A stretch of DNA of 64,000 nt from Hemileia vastatrix (taxonomy: Eukaryota; Basidiomycota; Pucciniomycetes; Pucciniales; Zaghouaniaceae), in the NCBI GenBank assembly GCA_030280995.1, contig JASXTE010000008.1:20613693-20677692 (forward strand). Reading direction: 5' to 3'. A model generated the notes under the pieces. The model did not search any database, was not told the origin of the DNA, and saw nothing but the letters and a program-made list of their open reading frames with translations. How positions within the stretch are numbered: the stretch's first letter is position 1; each line of letters begins with the position of its first letter. Shown here piece after piece: positions 1 through 12,500 of this stretch. A program made the position numbers and the translations under genes.

Positions 1-3000
1 CTCAATCAAAAAAGAAAAATCAATCCCACTCTCTAATTCACCCAATAGAAAAGATAAAAAAAATGTCAAGTGTAAATTGGGTCATACAGGTCATACTGAT
101 TAGAACTGTATTACCCAATTATGTTATGAGTTAAAGAAGCTCAAGATCTCTTCACATTAAAAAAACAAAAAAGCTAAACTGGCCAATGAAGTCACTGAAA
201 CTTCTTTGCTTGTAGTAGAACTTGAGCATGAAGAGTCTGACTATCTCGCTGGCACAAACACTTTGAATACTTGCTTTGTTCTTGATTCTGGAGCCACGTC
301 TCACATGGTCCAGGATAAAGGCATTCTCACTAATGTTCAACCACTATTCCCTCCAGCAAAAATTGAAACTGCTGGTACCAAAGTTTTAACTGCAGACTCT
401 TCTGGGAGCTTAATCATAAATTGACAACTTATTTTTCACAATGTATTAGTTGTAAAAGACATATCGGAAAATTTAATTTCTGTTAATAAATTAAACCGTT
501 TAGGATTTAGCATTGTATTTGAACCAGCAGAAACAAAAATTCTAGATTCAGAGGGTCAACGTATTGCTAAACTGATTCACAAAGGACAAAAGCAGAACTT
601 GTGGTACGTTAACAATCAAGCCCTCTTATCTCATGACTCAAGTTTAACTTTATACCAATGGCATCAGCGTTTAGGACATCTTAATTCTAAATCAACCAGA
701 AAACTTTTGCTGGATAAGGGTATTGACTTTGTTGATAGGGAATATGAATGTGTGACATGTTTAAAGGGTAAAATGGTTAAACTTCCTTTTTTTTCAATCT
801 TTCCAACAGCAACTGTACCACTATTTTGTATACACTCAGATGTTATTGGACCAATTGTTCCATCTTCTGTTGGTGGCCATAAATATATTGTTACATTCAT
901 AGATGACTGTTCTTGATGTGCTACTATTTTTCTTATGAAATTCAAATCAGAAGTTTTCTCCAAGTTTCTTATTTACCAGGCTGACATTGAAAACAAACTG
1001 GAATGAAAAATTAAGTATTTAAAATGTGACAGGGGAGGAGAGTATGGAGCAGGAAAATTTTTTGAACATTTGAACAAATGTGGTTTTACTTGTGAGAAGG
1101 CACCAGCTAGGACTCCCCAACATAACTTGGTGGCTGGGCGATTCAATAAAACTCAAATTGATAAAGTTTGTACGGTAATGATAGATTCTGCCAGTCCAGA
1201 AGAGCTTTGGGGAGAATGTGCCATGAGCTGTGTTCATTTTTTAAACCTACTTCCTCACTTAAAACTTAAGTCAAAAACACCTCAAGATGTTCTTAAAAGT
1301 TTCCTGCCGTGCGAAGGTAATCATTCAGTTGATTATTCAGTCATTAAGAGGTTTGGATTGCTGGCCATACAACATAATGCCAATAAAGACCAAACTCATA
1401 AATTTCAGCCTAGGGGAACAGAGTGTGCTGTTGTTGGTTATGAACCCAATTCCAAGGGCTATTGACTTTATGATAGAGTTTCTAAGAAGATTATTGTTTC
1501 ATGGAATGTTAAAATTTTGGAGTCAAAAAATTATTTTAATGACAAAAATATTTCCACCCAAGTGCCTGATTATTTTGACTTATCTACCGCCTTCATTCCT
1601 TCTGATTCATCACCAACACTTGATTCAAAAAATGCACTTCTACCAATGAAGTTATCTGATACTTCAACACAGACCTCTGTCCCTGGTGATGTTTTAGAAG
1701 TATCAGATAATGAAAATGTAGAGAGTACACAAGAAAAGGGTTGGCGACTTAAACTTATCCTTCAACAACAAACTCCAGAACCTTCTCTGGATAAGGATAC
1801 TGAGGTATCACCTGATGCAGAGATTTCTAAGAATTGTGATTCATCAACTTCAGAACATCTTTCAAGTCATGGGAGGTCAGTTAGACAATGAAATCCTCCA
1901 AAATATTATGGCCATCTTGCTATGTGCTCATTGGATAATCCTACATATAAACAAGCTCTGAACAGCTCTGAAGCTGAATTGTGGCGTGAGGCCATGGATA
2001 AGGAATATGACTCATTATGTGAGCATCAAGTGGGTGAATTAGTTAATAAAACTAAGGAGATGAAGGTAATTGGTGGCACTTGGGTCCTGTCAAAGAAAAA
2101 AGATGAACTCAGTAGGGTAATAAGGTATAAGGCACAATGGGTAGCTTTGGGTAATCTTCAGAAGGAAGGTGTTGATTATGGGGAAACATATACTTCTTTT
2201 GGACGTACTGAAGCTTTCAGGCTTCTGATTTCACTTGTGGCAGCTAGGAATTGGTCAATTTCTCAATTTGATGTCTCCACTGCGTTCCTCCATGGAGTTA
2301 TGAAGGATGATGTCTTTGTGACTCAAGTAAAAGGGTATGAAGTTGGGGGGAAACATAAAGTTTGGAAATTAAAAAAATCACTTTATGGGACTTGTCAAGC
2401 GCCTCGACAGTGGAAGGAAAAATTTGTTGATGTCATGTCAAAATTAAAATTTGTTGAAGCTGAAGGGGACAAGTCACTTTTTATTTTTCAGGAGAATCAC
2501 ATGTTTCTTTTTGTTCACCTCCATGTAAATAATGGTTTAGTCTTCTCAAATTGTGATAAGACTTCAAAAAAATTTCATGATGACCTACAGGCACATTTCA
2601 AAGTCAAATGGACCAATAATCCTGCGCATAATTTGGGTATTAAAATTTCATATCAAAAGAATTACATTACTTTATCTCAAGAAGCCTATGTTGATGAATA
2701 GGTGCAACAATTCAATTTGACTGACTGTAAAAAACTGTCTACACCTCTTCTGGTTGGCTTTCATCTTGCTAATCCCTTACCAGATGAGAAAGAAGCGGTC
2801 AAAGAGGATCCTTATCAGACACTTATCAGTTCTCTGAATTATCTTGCCATCTTGACTAGGCCTTACATCAGCCAGGCACTGAATAATCTCTCTAAATTCA
2901 ACTCTAATCATTCTCCTTATCATTGGAAACTGGCTTTGAAGCTTTTACAATATGTTATTACAAATCCAACAGTAGGTATTAAATATTTGAGAGATAATAA

Positions 3001-3394
3001 TGATGTTGCATTTAAATCTTACAGTGATGCTGATTATGCTAACTGCAAGGATACTAGGTGTTCTATCACTGGCTTTGTCATTTTGCTCAATGATAGTCCT
3101 ATTTCTTGGCGTAGCAGACAGAAAAAAGTTGTAACACTCTCAGTCACTGAAGCTGAATATATTGCTATGTGTGAATGTGCAAAGACACTGGTTTGGATCT
3201 CAAAACGTTTTTCTTCTCTCAATATTCATATGGCAACTCCTTTAATTCTCAGTCATATCAATGAGCCTGATTTGTTTTGTGATAACAGTGGTGCTATTTT
3301 CTTGTCCAAAGAGGCTCAAATTAATGAACTTTCAAAACACATTGATGTGTGTTATCATTGGCTTCAAAAAAAATTTCAACACAACAAAATTTGA
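1..3394 (+). pseudogene. Ty1/Copia retrotransposon gag-pol relic (truncated by window start)
   Basis: One reading frame runs from about 71 to 3394 and gives, in order: a zinc-knuckle-like CKLGHTGHTD..NC (71-110), a protease segment with LDSGATSHM (about 281-307), a GAG pre-integrase domain (WHQRLGHLNS, about 658), an integrase core (HSDVIGPIVP; KCDRGGEYGAG; TPQHNLVAGRFN), reverse transcriptase (TWVLSKKK; FDVSTAFLHG; SLYGTCQAPRQW) and RNase H (SDADYANCKDTRCSITGF; SVTEAEYIAM). The gene would make a Copia polyprotein but is dead. Nine in-frame stops (TAG 101, TAA 158, TGA 422, 914, 1004, 1463 and 1889, TAG 2699, TGA 3392) occur with no frameshift. The RT catalytic box reads HVNNG instead of the family YVDDG. 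Integrase signature residues are also altered (VAGRF for VAER-type). The 5' part lies outside the window. Confidence 0.93.
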
Positions 3395-3500
3395 ATTGTT
3401 TATTGTCCTACAGCTGATATGCTTGCTGATATGTTTACTAAACAACAACCTTGAATTCGTTATGAAAAAGACAAAAAATGTCTAAATCTAATCATGTCTG

Positions 3501-3830
3501 AAGCAGGGGGGTATTGAAGGACACTGGTTGCTAGGGATATATATATATATGTTCTCTAGCCTTCTAATTTGTGCTTAACACATTGATTGATGTATACTGA
3601 GTATCAACTAAGAATGTGATTAAACAATCAGAGTGTATTGTGATATTATGAGATTATATATAATAGATACTGCTCTCTTAGTTTCTCTATCCAATCTCAT
3701 ATCTTTTCATTATTGAAAACTGATTTATCGTTTTCAATATTTTTCTCATATTCTTTAATTTATTATATTGACACTTGTGTTAATCGCTAAATAACTGTTT
3801 TACTTGACAATCACTGGGGACAGGTATTTA
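3501..3830 (+). repeat. Copia polypurine tract and 3' LTR
   Basis: A purine run GAAGCAGGGGGG (3500-3511) follows the pol relic, as expected for a plus-strand primer. The LTR appears to start right after it with TATTGAAGGACACTGG (family start TGTTGAAGGA-like, with one transition). The LTR is AT-rich with an ATATATATATAT box near 3537. Its 3' limit is not certain. I place it near 3830 because a second copy of the sequence from 3691 onward begins again at 3990. Confidence 0.6.
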
Positions 3831-4262
3831 TGCTACATTACTAATATGTTTACTGGGACTAAAATTAGTATATTTCTTAGGTGATTGAATATCTATTAAA
3901 ACAGTTAATGGGGCTATTATACTAACAATTCTCTGATAATAACTTAAAGGTATTGTGTTATTATGTTATACTATTTGAACCTCTGTGATCCAATCTCATA
4001 TCTTTTCATTATTGAAAACTGATTGATCGTTTTCAATATTTTTCTCTTATTCTTTAATTTCTTATATCGAAATTTGTGTTAATAGCTAAATAACTGTTTT
4101 ACTTGACAATCACTGGGTACAGGTGATTGAATATCTATTAAAACAGTTAACGGGGATATTATACCAACAAGTCTCTGATAATAACTTAAAGGGGATTGAA
4201 TATCTATTAAAACAGTTAACAGGGCTATTATACTAACAAGTCTCTGATAATAACTTAAAGGG
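3691..4262 (+). repeat. Direct repeats of LTR end and leader
   Basis: About 135 bp beginning CCAATCTCATATC at 3691 recur at 3990 with few changes. A second unit of about 70 bp (GAATATCTATTAAAACAGTT core) occurs three times, near 3886, 4129 and 4197. The pattern looks like partial tandem duplication of an LTR end plus leader, or overlapping insertions of related Copia copies. No gene is visible here. Confidence 0.6.
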
Positions 4263-4485
4263 TCTTCGATACCTTCTTGGCTTCTTGATCTTTGACCATA
4301 ATATTTTAGTTTTCATCCAAAACTTCACTAACCTTTCTGACATATTGGGTACAAGATTCTTGATATTTATCAAGAGACATAAGTTTTAGATATACCTGAA
4401 TGTTTCTTTGATGACCTTTAAAGCTGGAAGTTCCTTGATTAAGTTTTTTTCTTTAAAGTTCTTTTAAAATATCCATCCTTAGATC

Positions 4486-4960
4486 CCTACAAAAAGATGA
4501 ACAAAATATTGTTGGGCTTATTTTCATGGCCCAATTCCTCCATAAAAATCAAATATTCCACCACTTCATCAAACTGTCAAAGTAGATTTTTGAAGTCTAC
4601 CATATTAGAAACACCACCTTAAGATTTCCAATCACTTAAATTCTTGTTGAGGTCCACCATAGTATACCTGACACCACATCTATCAACCATCTCTTTTGAC
4701 AACTTTTACCAATCCCACTTTTAAAATCCATCCATAGCAATTACCTCCTTTTCCACCTCTCTGTCCACAATAAAAAACCTAATATGCTTCACCATATCCA
4801 AATGAGAAGCAACATCCACAGCAGCAGCAGCTTTATACCTGCTCAAAAATCATTTAACTTCTTTACCATTGAGCTTGGGCCCATCCCAAGATACAATCCT
4901 AACTGATTTCATAACAGGAACAGCAGTGCCAGAAACACCAGATCCAGAAGCAGAAGACAT
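4486..4960 (-). pseudogene. Ty3/Gypsy gag N-terminal relic
   Basis: On the minus strand an ATG at 4960 opens a frame reading MSSASGSGVSG, then VSWDGPKLNGKEV, DMVKHIRFF and KEMVDRCGVRYTMVDL. This is the pattern of Gypsy gag proteins of rust and smut fungi (a WDG..LNGK..T.FL.RY start and a later ..GDW..LK.E..ERWG..). Several in-frame stops (TGA and TAA) break it, so it is not functional. Downstream on the same strand the sequence becomes unrecognisable. On the other side, about 5085-5105 reads as a primer-binding-like TGGTGGCACCCAATG on the minus strand, consistent with an LTR beginning to the right of it. Confidence 0.7.
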
Positions 4961-5105
4961 CCCATAAGTAAAAGTTTAAACCATTAAAATAAATTAAGTG
5001 TTCATATAAATGAGCCTGTTGCAGGCTAAGCATGTCCAAGTACCAAGTAAGATTGATTAAACGGTGGAAAATTTGAGCACCACATTGGGTGCCACCAATG
5101 TAGAA

Positions 5106-7300
5106 ATACTCTTACAGTTGCCTTGCTGTAAGTAGAATCCAAGGGAGTTGGATAAAACAAAGAAAAACCTGTCCCTTTAAGTAAAATATGGGTTCAAAAT
5201 TAACTAAGCTTAAAATTCTGCTTGATAGAAATTACCAGTTGAAAAATTAACTTAGATAGTTTGAGATGAAGTATTGGTGTCCGTTAAGATGAGAAAAAGA
5301 AATACAACAATAAAGTTGTACTAAGAAAAGTTATTTAAGTGATTGACTTAATATGTTTTTATAAAGCTTTTTATTTTAGTAAACAGATATTAAGTTCAAT
5401 TCACTAAAGATGAGACCTTTACAATGATACCCTATATATATATATATATTTATGAGTTGTTATATAAAATTTATAAAATGTTATGTAAAAGTGTTATTTT
5501 TATGAGGGTATTACAAATATATAAAATGTTATGTAAAAGAAGTTGTTAGTTGTTGATTATGTGTTGTTATGATTAATTATTGTTAGCTGGATGATCCAAA
5601 TTATGAGTCTGCAGCCCTTATATGCATAGCTAAGTCATGTGTCCTACTTTTTCTGCCAGAGCATCCTGGAGCTTGTCTGGAGAATACCTGAGGTTTTATG
5701 GAGCTTGTATGGACTTACAGACTCAATTATAGCCTTAAAACCTTAATAAAAAATCTTCAAAAGCTAAAGAAGATAGGGTTGCATATGGGGAATCTTCCAT
5801 TAAATTTTGATAGCCTGTGAAACCCTATTCACAAAGCTAAAAGTGGTTAAAGTTAAGTAAATTATTAAAAAGCAAAAATAATTAGAAATACTTTATAAAA
5901 TTATTAAAAATATAAGAAAAATATTTAAAATTCCAAGAAAATTTCCAAAGTCTCTTGAGACTCCTAAATTTCATCTCCATACACGTTTTTATCTATACTT
6001 GCACTCCTTGATCATTAAATAATTTATCTATATTGACTCATATTTTAAACCTATTTACACAATAAAACCATCCATTCTTTTAATAAAAATATATTAAGTT
6101 AAATTGGCTTTCCCAATTTCTAAAATAACCATCCTAAATCCATCTAAAAATAATCCCGAGTGCCATAAAAATCTTTAGACTGCCACAAATTTGATGCAGC
6201 AACTCTAAGAATTCATACTCAGTGCATCGACATGCTCTATAATTTCTACTTTCTTTATGTCTCTCGTGTTATTTTTGGTGCACATTGCCTAGCAAATAAT
6301 TATCACCTTTTTTCATTTCAGCATTTCTTACTAAATATTCACTCTAAAGACATGAACTTGTAAATTTCTAACTCATACAACCATGTTGAATAGGACTGTA
6401 ACAAAATTAACTCATCTGGACACCAATTCATAGAAAGATTACATTTTTTGATAAAAGATCATTCTTGAAATTGATAACGAGCAAGCTGACAAGTCTGTGC
6501 TTCTCCTTAATGAAAGGGATGAGGTTGGTATGAGTATTGAGCATAAAAGATTAGTGAAAAGTGGATAAAATTGACCAAAAAAGTGTTACCAAGATGTAGC
6601 TTCACTGTTTGCTTCCCTGGCAGCTTTCACCTTTGAAAGCAAAGATGCAATCAAGTTTCCAAAGTATGGTCATAAAATCCATCCAAAGCCTACTTAAAGG
6701 TATTTAACATAGCAGGAACTATCATTGGGTGATAAAATTACAAAACCATATTTTTGAGGTGTTTTCATGTGTTTGCAACAAGGCTTGAATAATGTGATTG
6801 GATTGTGCCAGGATCACAAATTGTGTATTAATTAGAATAGTGTGTAGATGGTTTCACTATTGTAATCTTCATTTCATGGATGAGATGTCATTTGCAAGCT
6901 GATGGCCCTGTCGTAGTTTGAGTGAAAAGCAGTAAAAAAGGTAAATATTGGATAAGAGATTAATGAGTCAGTTTGGCAGGAAATGAGAAAGAAAGGTCAA
7001 GATACCAAAATGTGAAAGGTAAATCATAAAATTTGTATGATCTTAAGGGGTGAGCAGTGATGGTGGTGGTGTTAGGAAGAAAAAAAAAGGCTGATAACCT
7101 GGATTACACATGCACCAGGTGATAATTATTGTGGATTGCGGCAATGTGTGTATTGGTGGGCTGAATTGTGGTTGGGGTTATGATGCAAGAATAGGAAGTA
7201 TTTGACCAAATTTTTGACATGTCTAACCCCAAGTCTGTCATTTATGATGGCGTCCTCAAATGGCATTTTGAGACTGAAGTCCGCCAGGCGTATATGGTGA
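5106..7300. other. Non-coding AT-rich stretch, probable decayed LTR
   Basis: I see no open frame with recognisable protein content. The first few hundred bases are probably the LTR of the Gypsy relic to the left. An alternating TA run lies near 5434-5450. A short repeat (ATATAAAATGTTATGTAAAAG) recurs at about 5469 and 5520. Confidence 0.4.
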
Positions 7301-7303
7301 TGC

Positions 7304-7318
7304 TTGACACCCCCTATT
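7304..7318. repeat. Isolated Harbinger-like right terminus
   Basis: TTGACACCCCCT followed by ATT matches the right end (TGACACCCCCT plus ATT) of the Harbinger copies further right, but without their subterminal sequence. A GC-rich hairpin-like GCCTGCTACGCAGACGATAAGCAGGC-type element follows at about 7336. No partner left end was found nearby. It may be the end of a related, otherwise decayed element. Confidence 0.35.
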
Positions 7319-7975
7319 ATATTAATGATAAACGAGCCTGCTACGCAGACGATAAGCAGGCACGCACACCTCGCATGATAGTTATATATAGATAGATATA
7401 TCTTACAATCTCAGGTTTTTAGTGGAATGAGTGGTTGTGAAATGACAATTGCTGGTGGGGCTGCTGCATCTAGCGACGCCCAGCCCCAAGTATTCAATGT
7501 GGAATCAGTCGGGGTCAGTTAGGTTAGCAGCCGAATTTGCTATTTTTTTTAGGAAGCTATGGCACTAATTCATTTATATAGATAGATAGGTGTTTCTCAT
7601 TGATGAGTTGTATTTTTGTGCGTCTGGTAGTTATAAAACAAATCCCAAGTCAATCAATAACTTCAATTTGTTTGGTGAGTCTTTTCTCATTTTGAATTTG
7701 AGTGTACGCGCTTTTAATTAATTTTTCTTTTCTGTATTGGAAGAATTTTTTTTAAAATAAATGCTGCCAGAAAGGTTGTCAAGTTTTGACAATCTTCATT
7801 TTTTTTAAACAAAATTTTTCTTTCACCTAATTGTCACCACATAAAAATTGGGGCGTATGAGCTAGCTAGTGTCACCCTGTATTAATTAACTTTGACGCAG
7901 ACGAGATACATTGCGAGTCCCCCCAGTTTTTAAGAGGTGTGTTGATCCATTTTCATGCTTAGCAACATTTTTTTT

Positions 7976-9202
7976 CTACATATGATCTTGTAGATAAAGC
8001 ATCCTTTCATTTAAGTTACAGATACTTGATAAAACTTCGCGTGATTTTGAGATTTTTTTCGCATCCACCAGCTTGTTGATCTGGTGTATCTGGCTTCTCG
8101 AATAGCCCCAACCCCGATTCCCCAAGGTTAGCTGATCTAAACTCACATTCTGGGGGGAGTGGGAAATGAAAATTTTCCTAAAAAGTCGCAAGCTTTATTC
8201 AAGTAACTGGAGTTTTTCATAGATTAAGGTGTAATGAGGAAGTTTGGCGCCCTTTTTATTTCCCATTAATTTGATGTCTCGGCCGAAATGAGTCAAAAGG
8301 TTATCATGAGAAAGTTGACACAATAATTTCTCGATGCCCCCAAGATATAGGGTCTGACAGATTGCAGCAGGAAAGTTCAAAACTGACTTGTGGATCTACC
8401 TTAATGTCTCCATGTGATGCAATTTAGAAGCTTGGACACACACCTTACAACTTGAGTAGATTCGGGAATCTCATTTGCCTACCTAAAACTTTGGGGTACC
8501 TGTTATCGGCAAAATTTCCATGTCTGAAGAAAATAATGTGGTGAAAACATGGATAGGGTTACTGACAAGCGGACTTAGTTATTAGAATTGATTGTATTTC
8601 CAAAATCAAGTTATTTTGGGTATTGATTTACTTATCTTGTAGGATCCCTTCCCTTATGTGAATGAAAGTACTATTACCCCCATGTATCTACAAGATCGTA
8701 TCCATTTTGGACTGGCTAACAATAGTTAAAGGGGACAGTGACAACTATTCTGGGTTTCATCTAAGGGATTTGAAACGTTAAAGATACACACAATCTAGGA
8801 AAGGTCAATATTTTGAAGAGTGCGTTTTTCATTCTCCTGAAGGTCAAGCAAGTAACAGCTCCTGAAGACCCATTTCAGCATTTTTAAGAACCAATGGAAT
8901 TTGTAATTTTATTGCAAAAGTGTTAATTTTTCTTCTTTGAGCTAATTGCTCAAGAATGTTCGTATAGGGCATATCTATGGACAAGTCCGTTCGATAAGCT
9001 TTTCGCCTTAACTAACTAACTTATCAGCAAGTCTGTTACTTAGGTGCGCATGAGTAGTAGATGATTGTGATGAGCTATTCCACTTGAAAAGGGCCGATAT
9101 AACTGAATCGGTCAGGAGCCTGACTACGCCTGCACAAATTTGAATTTTTTGACCGTTGATGGTGAGTTTGATAAGCCCTCCTCTTTGTCTGGATATAACC
9201 AT
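7976..9202 (-). other. Unrecognised minus-strand open frames
   Basis: Three short minus-strand open frames (7976-8191, 8195-8380, 9008-9202; 61-71 residues each) lie in a stretch with more CpG and a less AT-biased composition than the transposon regions. They could be exons of one gene read toward the left, but I could not connect them by splice sites with confidence and recognise no domain. The region is also the upstream neighbour of the elongase gene, so part of it may be promoter. Whether any of it is coding is open. Confidence 0.2.
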
Positions 9203-9612
9203 ATATCAAAAAAAAGGCAATCATTTGCCGCACCCCTTACTATCCAGATTTGAAGACTCTGATAGTAGTAAAATACCTTTTCGACAACTTAGAAACTACT
9301 GGTCGTTTACACGTATCTTGACTCCTGTTTTTTGCACTCGTCGGCAGAAAAACTTATATCTTGCCTGGGTCTAGCTAGTTTTAACATCACTTCAGTGTTA
9401 TCATAGCAAGTTTTATTTACTTTAAATCGACCATTTTCTCTTGCTAATTAGTTGTTTCCTATATCAAGTTGATGCAAGTGTATACCACTTATTTTGATTT
9501 CATCATACGCTGAGAAGAACATATTAATTAGAGCCATCGGTACAGGTGTCGATCATAGTGCCTTTATAAATTCACTTTCAAAACTTTTTTTTTCGTTTGC
9601 ACCATAGCAAAA

Positions 9613-10807
9613 ATGACATCGTATCCCGCCCCAGTCACCTCCAATTTCTTTTTCAACTTTTGGGGAAGTATTAGCAAGCAACCCTATCCACTTGTTCCGG
9701 CTCAACTTTCAGCTTGGGGTCTTTCTCAAGAACTGTTTAATTTAACTATTCGAGCAGAAGTTCCGATTATATTAGCAATAGTTTATCTATCTTCAATCTC
9801 TTATCTCAATTCAAAACAAGATGGAAAAAATCGGATGCAAGGTGAAAACTGGAAAACCATTTTAATTCTTCATAATGTTATATTAGCGGTAAACCTTTAT
9901 TCTCAAATTCAATTCAAAAATTAAGATTTATATTTTCATATAGTAAGCCCAAAAATTTGAATTAATATTTCCTTTTTTTCAATTTAATACAAAATAAAGA
10001 TTTACAGTTGCTGGACTTTCATAAACACTGGGCCTTCAACAATCAAATATTTTATTGATGGCTTACGGTCTTCAGGAACAGCGGGATTGATACACAACTT
10101 TTGCGATAGCTCTATGGCTTTATGGGATGGAAAATTGGCATCTTTCACCTACCTCTTTTATCTAAGTAAATATTGGGAAATCATAGATAGTTTGATATTG
10201 ATTGGAAAGGGTCGAAAGGCTAGTTTTCTACAAGAATATCATCATGCCGTCAGTTACTTTTCGAGTTTCTCGGCACTTTTCATCATCCTCATCATATATA
10301 TATTATTTAGTTTTGCAAGAGATAATTCTAATTAGAGTTTTTTACTGACCGAGCCTTCACTGAATTCAATCTTAAACGGACTTTTGCATAATTTAGGGTG
10401 CAATCATAAGTGTTTGGCTTGGAGTTCGGTATGAATCCCCAGCTATATGGCTTTTCGTCGTTTTCAACAGTTTAGTACACACTATCATGTACAGCTATTA
10501 TACAGTTTCGGTTCTTCATTTACCCTTCCCAGCTTTTTTGAAAAGATCGCTAACCAAAATTCAGATAACACAATTTGTGGTTGGAGGAAGTTTGGCAGCA
10601 CTCACTCTAGCAATGAAATTACCGCAATTGAAAAGCAGTTCCTGGAATCCATTGAAGGGGGAACAAGGATATAGTAGATTGGGAAGCGGCTTTATGGAAG
10701 ATCAATGTTTACACACAAACGGGCAACGACTTTCCGTATATGGTGTTGTTGGCTGTAAGTTTTTAAAAACTCTTGAACAAGATATAACACGTTTTCTCAC
10801 AACTTAA
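9613..10807 (+). CDS. Fatty-acid elongase, ELO family (3 exons)
   Basis: Predicted CDS join(9613..9888, 10000..10248, 10397..10807), 311 residues, the usual ELO length. ELO proteins are multi-pass ER membrane condensing enzymes that extend acyl-CoA with malonyl-CoA. Exon 1 ends ILHNVILA and exon 2 continues IYSCWTF, the conserved N-terminal membrane block. Exon 2 holds FYLSKYWEIIDSLIL, GKGRKASFLQEYHHA (the histidine box, QxxHH form as in many fungal ELOs), and exon 3 holds FNSLVHTIMYSYYTVS, the second signature. Introns are GT-AG of 111 and 148 nt; the first acceptor was chosen (AAAG at 9999) because it alone restores the LA-IYS frame. No internal stops or frameshifts. This is the only clearly intact, ordinary host gene in the window. 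Which chain length it serves (fatty acid or sphingolipid pathway) cannot be told from sequence alone. Confidence 0.92.
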
Positions 10808-11435
10808 TTTTGAAAACAGATCTTATTCCCCTTACCAAGCTGTTTTTATCTTTTTACATGAAATCATATAAAAAGTCTGCACAGAAAATGGACTGAGACT
10901 GCCAACTTTATCTATTTCTTCATTTCATTTTTGATTTTTTTATCTCACTTAAAAAATATACAATGCATAATTATCTTTGTAAATTTATTTAAGTATTTAG
11001 AGTACTTTGAAAGTGTTTGGAAATATATGCCTCATGAACCGATGAATCGCTCTTAAAAGTTAAGAAATTATTTACTCAATATAAACTATGAGTCTAAGAT
11101 GCTTAAGTTATCCCTGTAACATTTGAAAGGAATTGATCTGGGGCAAAAAGTATTGAATCTAAACATTGAAGGCTAATGAAAAATAAAATTAACTGTGCAT
11201 TGTAAGCAACATCTGTTTCAAAATTAAAACTTCACCAGAAATTGAACTTCAAACGATTATTAATATAATAAACTTACTAGTTTGAATATAAGTGTCAGCT
11301 AAAGGCTGATTTCCAAATGACTCAATAATCTATATGTTAAATGATTAAGACTGATTTGAATATAGTTAGTTATTGACAAGTTTTGTGTTGTTGACAAAGA
11401 GACTCTCAGATGGGACCCTTTATATCACACTTAAT

Positions 11436-11635
11436 AGAGGGTATCAAAGTTAGAAATCTTTCATTTCAAAATACCTCTTTTTTCCACCAAATCAACCATG
11501 CTTATTTTTTAAAATATGCCATATTGTGCTCCAAAAGCACCTTTTTACTGAGAATTAATGTCAACCTTGTAGCTTTCTTTTTGTGTTGTGAAATCCCTTA
11601 TAAATAATTACAAATCTCTAAGTTTGATACCCCCT
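11436..11635 (+). mobile_element. MITE, AGGGGGTATCAAAG family, copy 1
   Basis: A 200-bp non-coding element has ends AGAGGGTATCAAAGTTAG and, inverted, TAAGTTTGATACCCCCT, flanked on both sides by AAT (11433-11435, 11636-11638). Three further copies lie at 13989, 17595 (partial) and 56054. The terminal AGGGGGT and the 3-bp AAT/ATT duplication match the Harbinger copies of this window, so it is probably a Harbinger-mobilised MITE. Confidence 0.8.
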
Positions 11636-12329
11636 AATACGCAAAAAATCATTCATTTTAAGTCACATAAGATTCCTAGAGGACAATGACATGTTATGTC
11701 TTTAGATAATTATTCATATCATTCTTATATATATCAACATTGGCTACGTATTACATTTATGACTCCCATGTCATTATTTTGATTTCTTTTCTTTTGCATG
11801 TTTATTGTTCTATTCTTTTTTTTTCTTTCTTTCTTACACTTTCATTTTTATTTATGTTAAATCAATTGTACAGTGTTGCATTGAAGCATATTTTAATCAC
11901 TTTTCAAACATCATCATAGCATCAAAATTTTTTCTCAAATGCGACAAGTTTCTTGAATATGGTCAATGCTATTCCCTAATTTCATAATATTTCATCATAA
12001 TTCTCATAGCCCAAACACATTTTTTAATATTTTTGTAAAAGAAAAACAAGCAATAATTTCTCTTTTATACCACTAACAATATCAAGTTGAAACTAGGTGC
12101 ATCAGATAGAGAGAGTGGGATATAGTTGTATTCAAAAAGAAACATAGTTTTTTTTGAAAAAAAAAAGTTATGTTTTTAGAGAGCGCTCACCAGAAAATAG
12201 ATCTACAAGGGGCTTTAATCGCTGCCTGCATTTATGAAGGCTTATAATCCACAATCTTATCTAAAAAGCCCTTTGGAACATCATCTCGAGAAGTGTGTTA
12301 GGTAATTTGAATTTCTAAAATTTTTTGAG

Positions 12330-12500
12330 GCTGAAAGTTATCTTTAATGTTTTTCCTTCATTTCCTTTCACACATGCTCAATTGAATTTAGATCAAGTGA
12401 TTGAGAGTTTCAATAATTAGGTTTTTTTTAAATTAAAAGCGGCTCAAAACTCTCAGGTACGCAGGAGGATGTTATATTCCATTAGGGTGAGCTTCTTGAT
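12330..12500 (-). pseudogene. Tc1/mariner transposase C-terminal relic
   Basis: The minus strand can be read as LMEYN-LLRT-EF, then LDLNSIEHVWKEMKEKH and ASKNF. This resembles the Tc1-like DDE block LMEDNAP.H then SPDLNPIEHVW. Several in-frame stops and lost residues show a decayed fragment. No inverted termini were identified. The assignment rests mainly on the DLN.IEHVW..MK stretch near 12340-12400. Confidence 0.5.
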
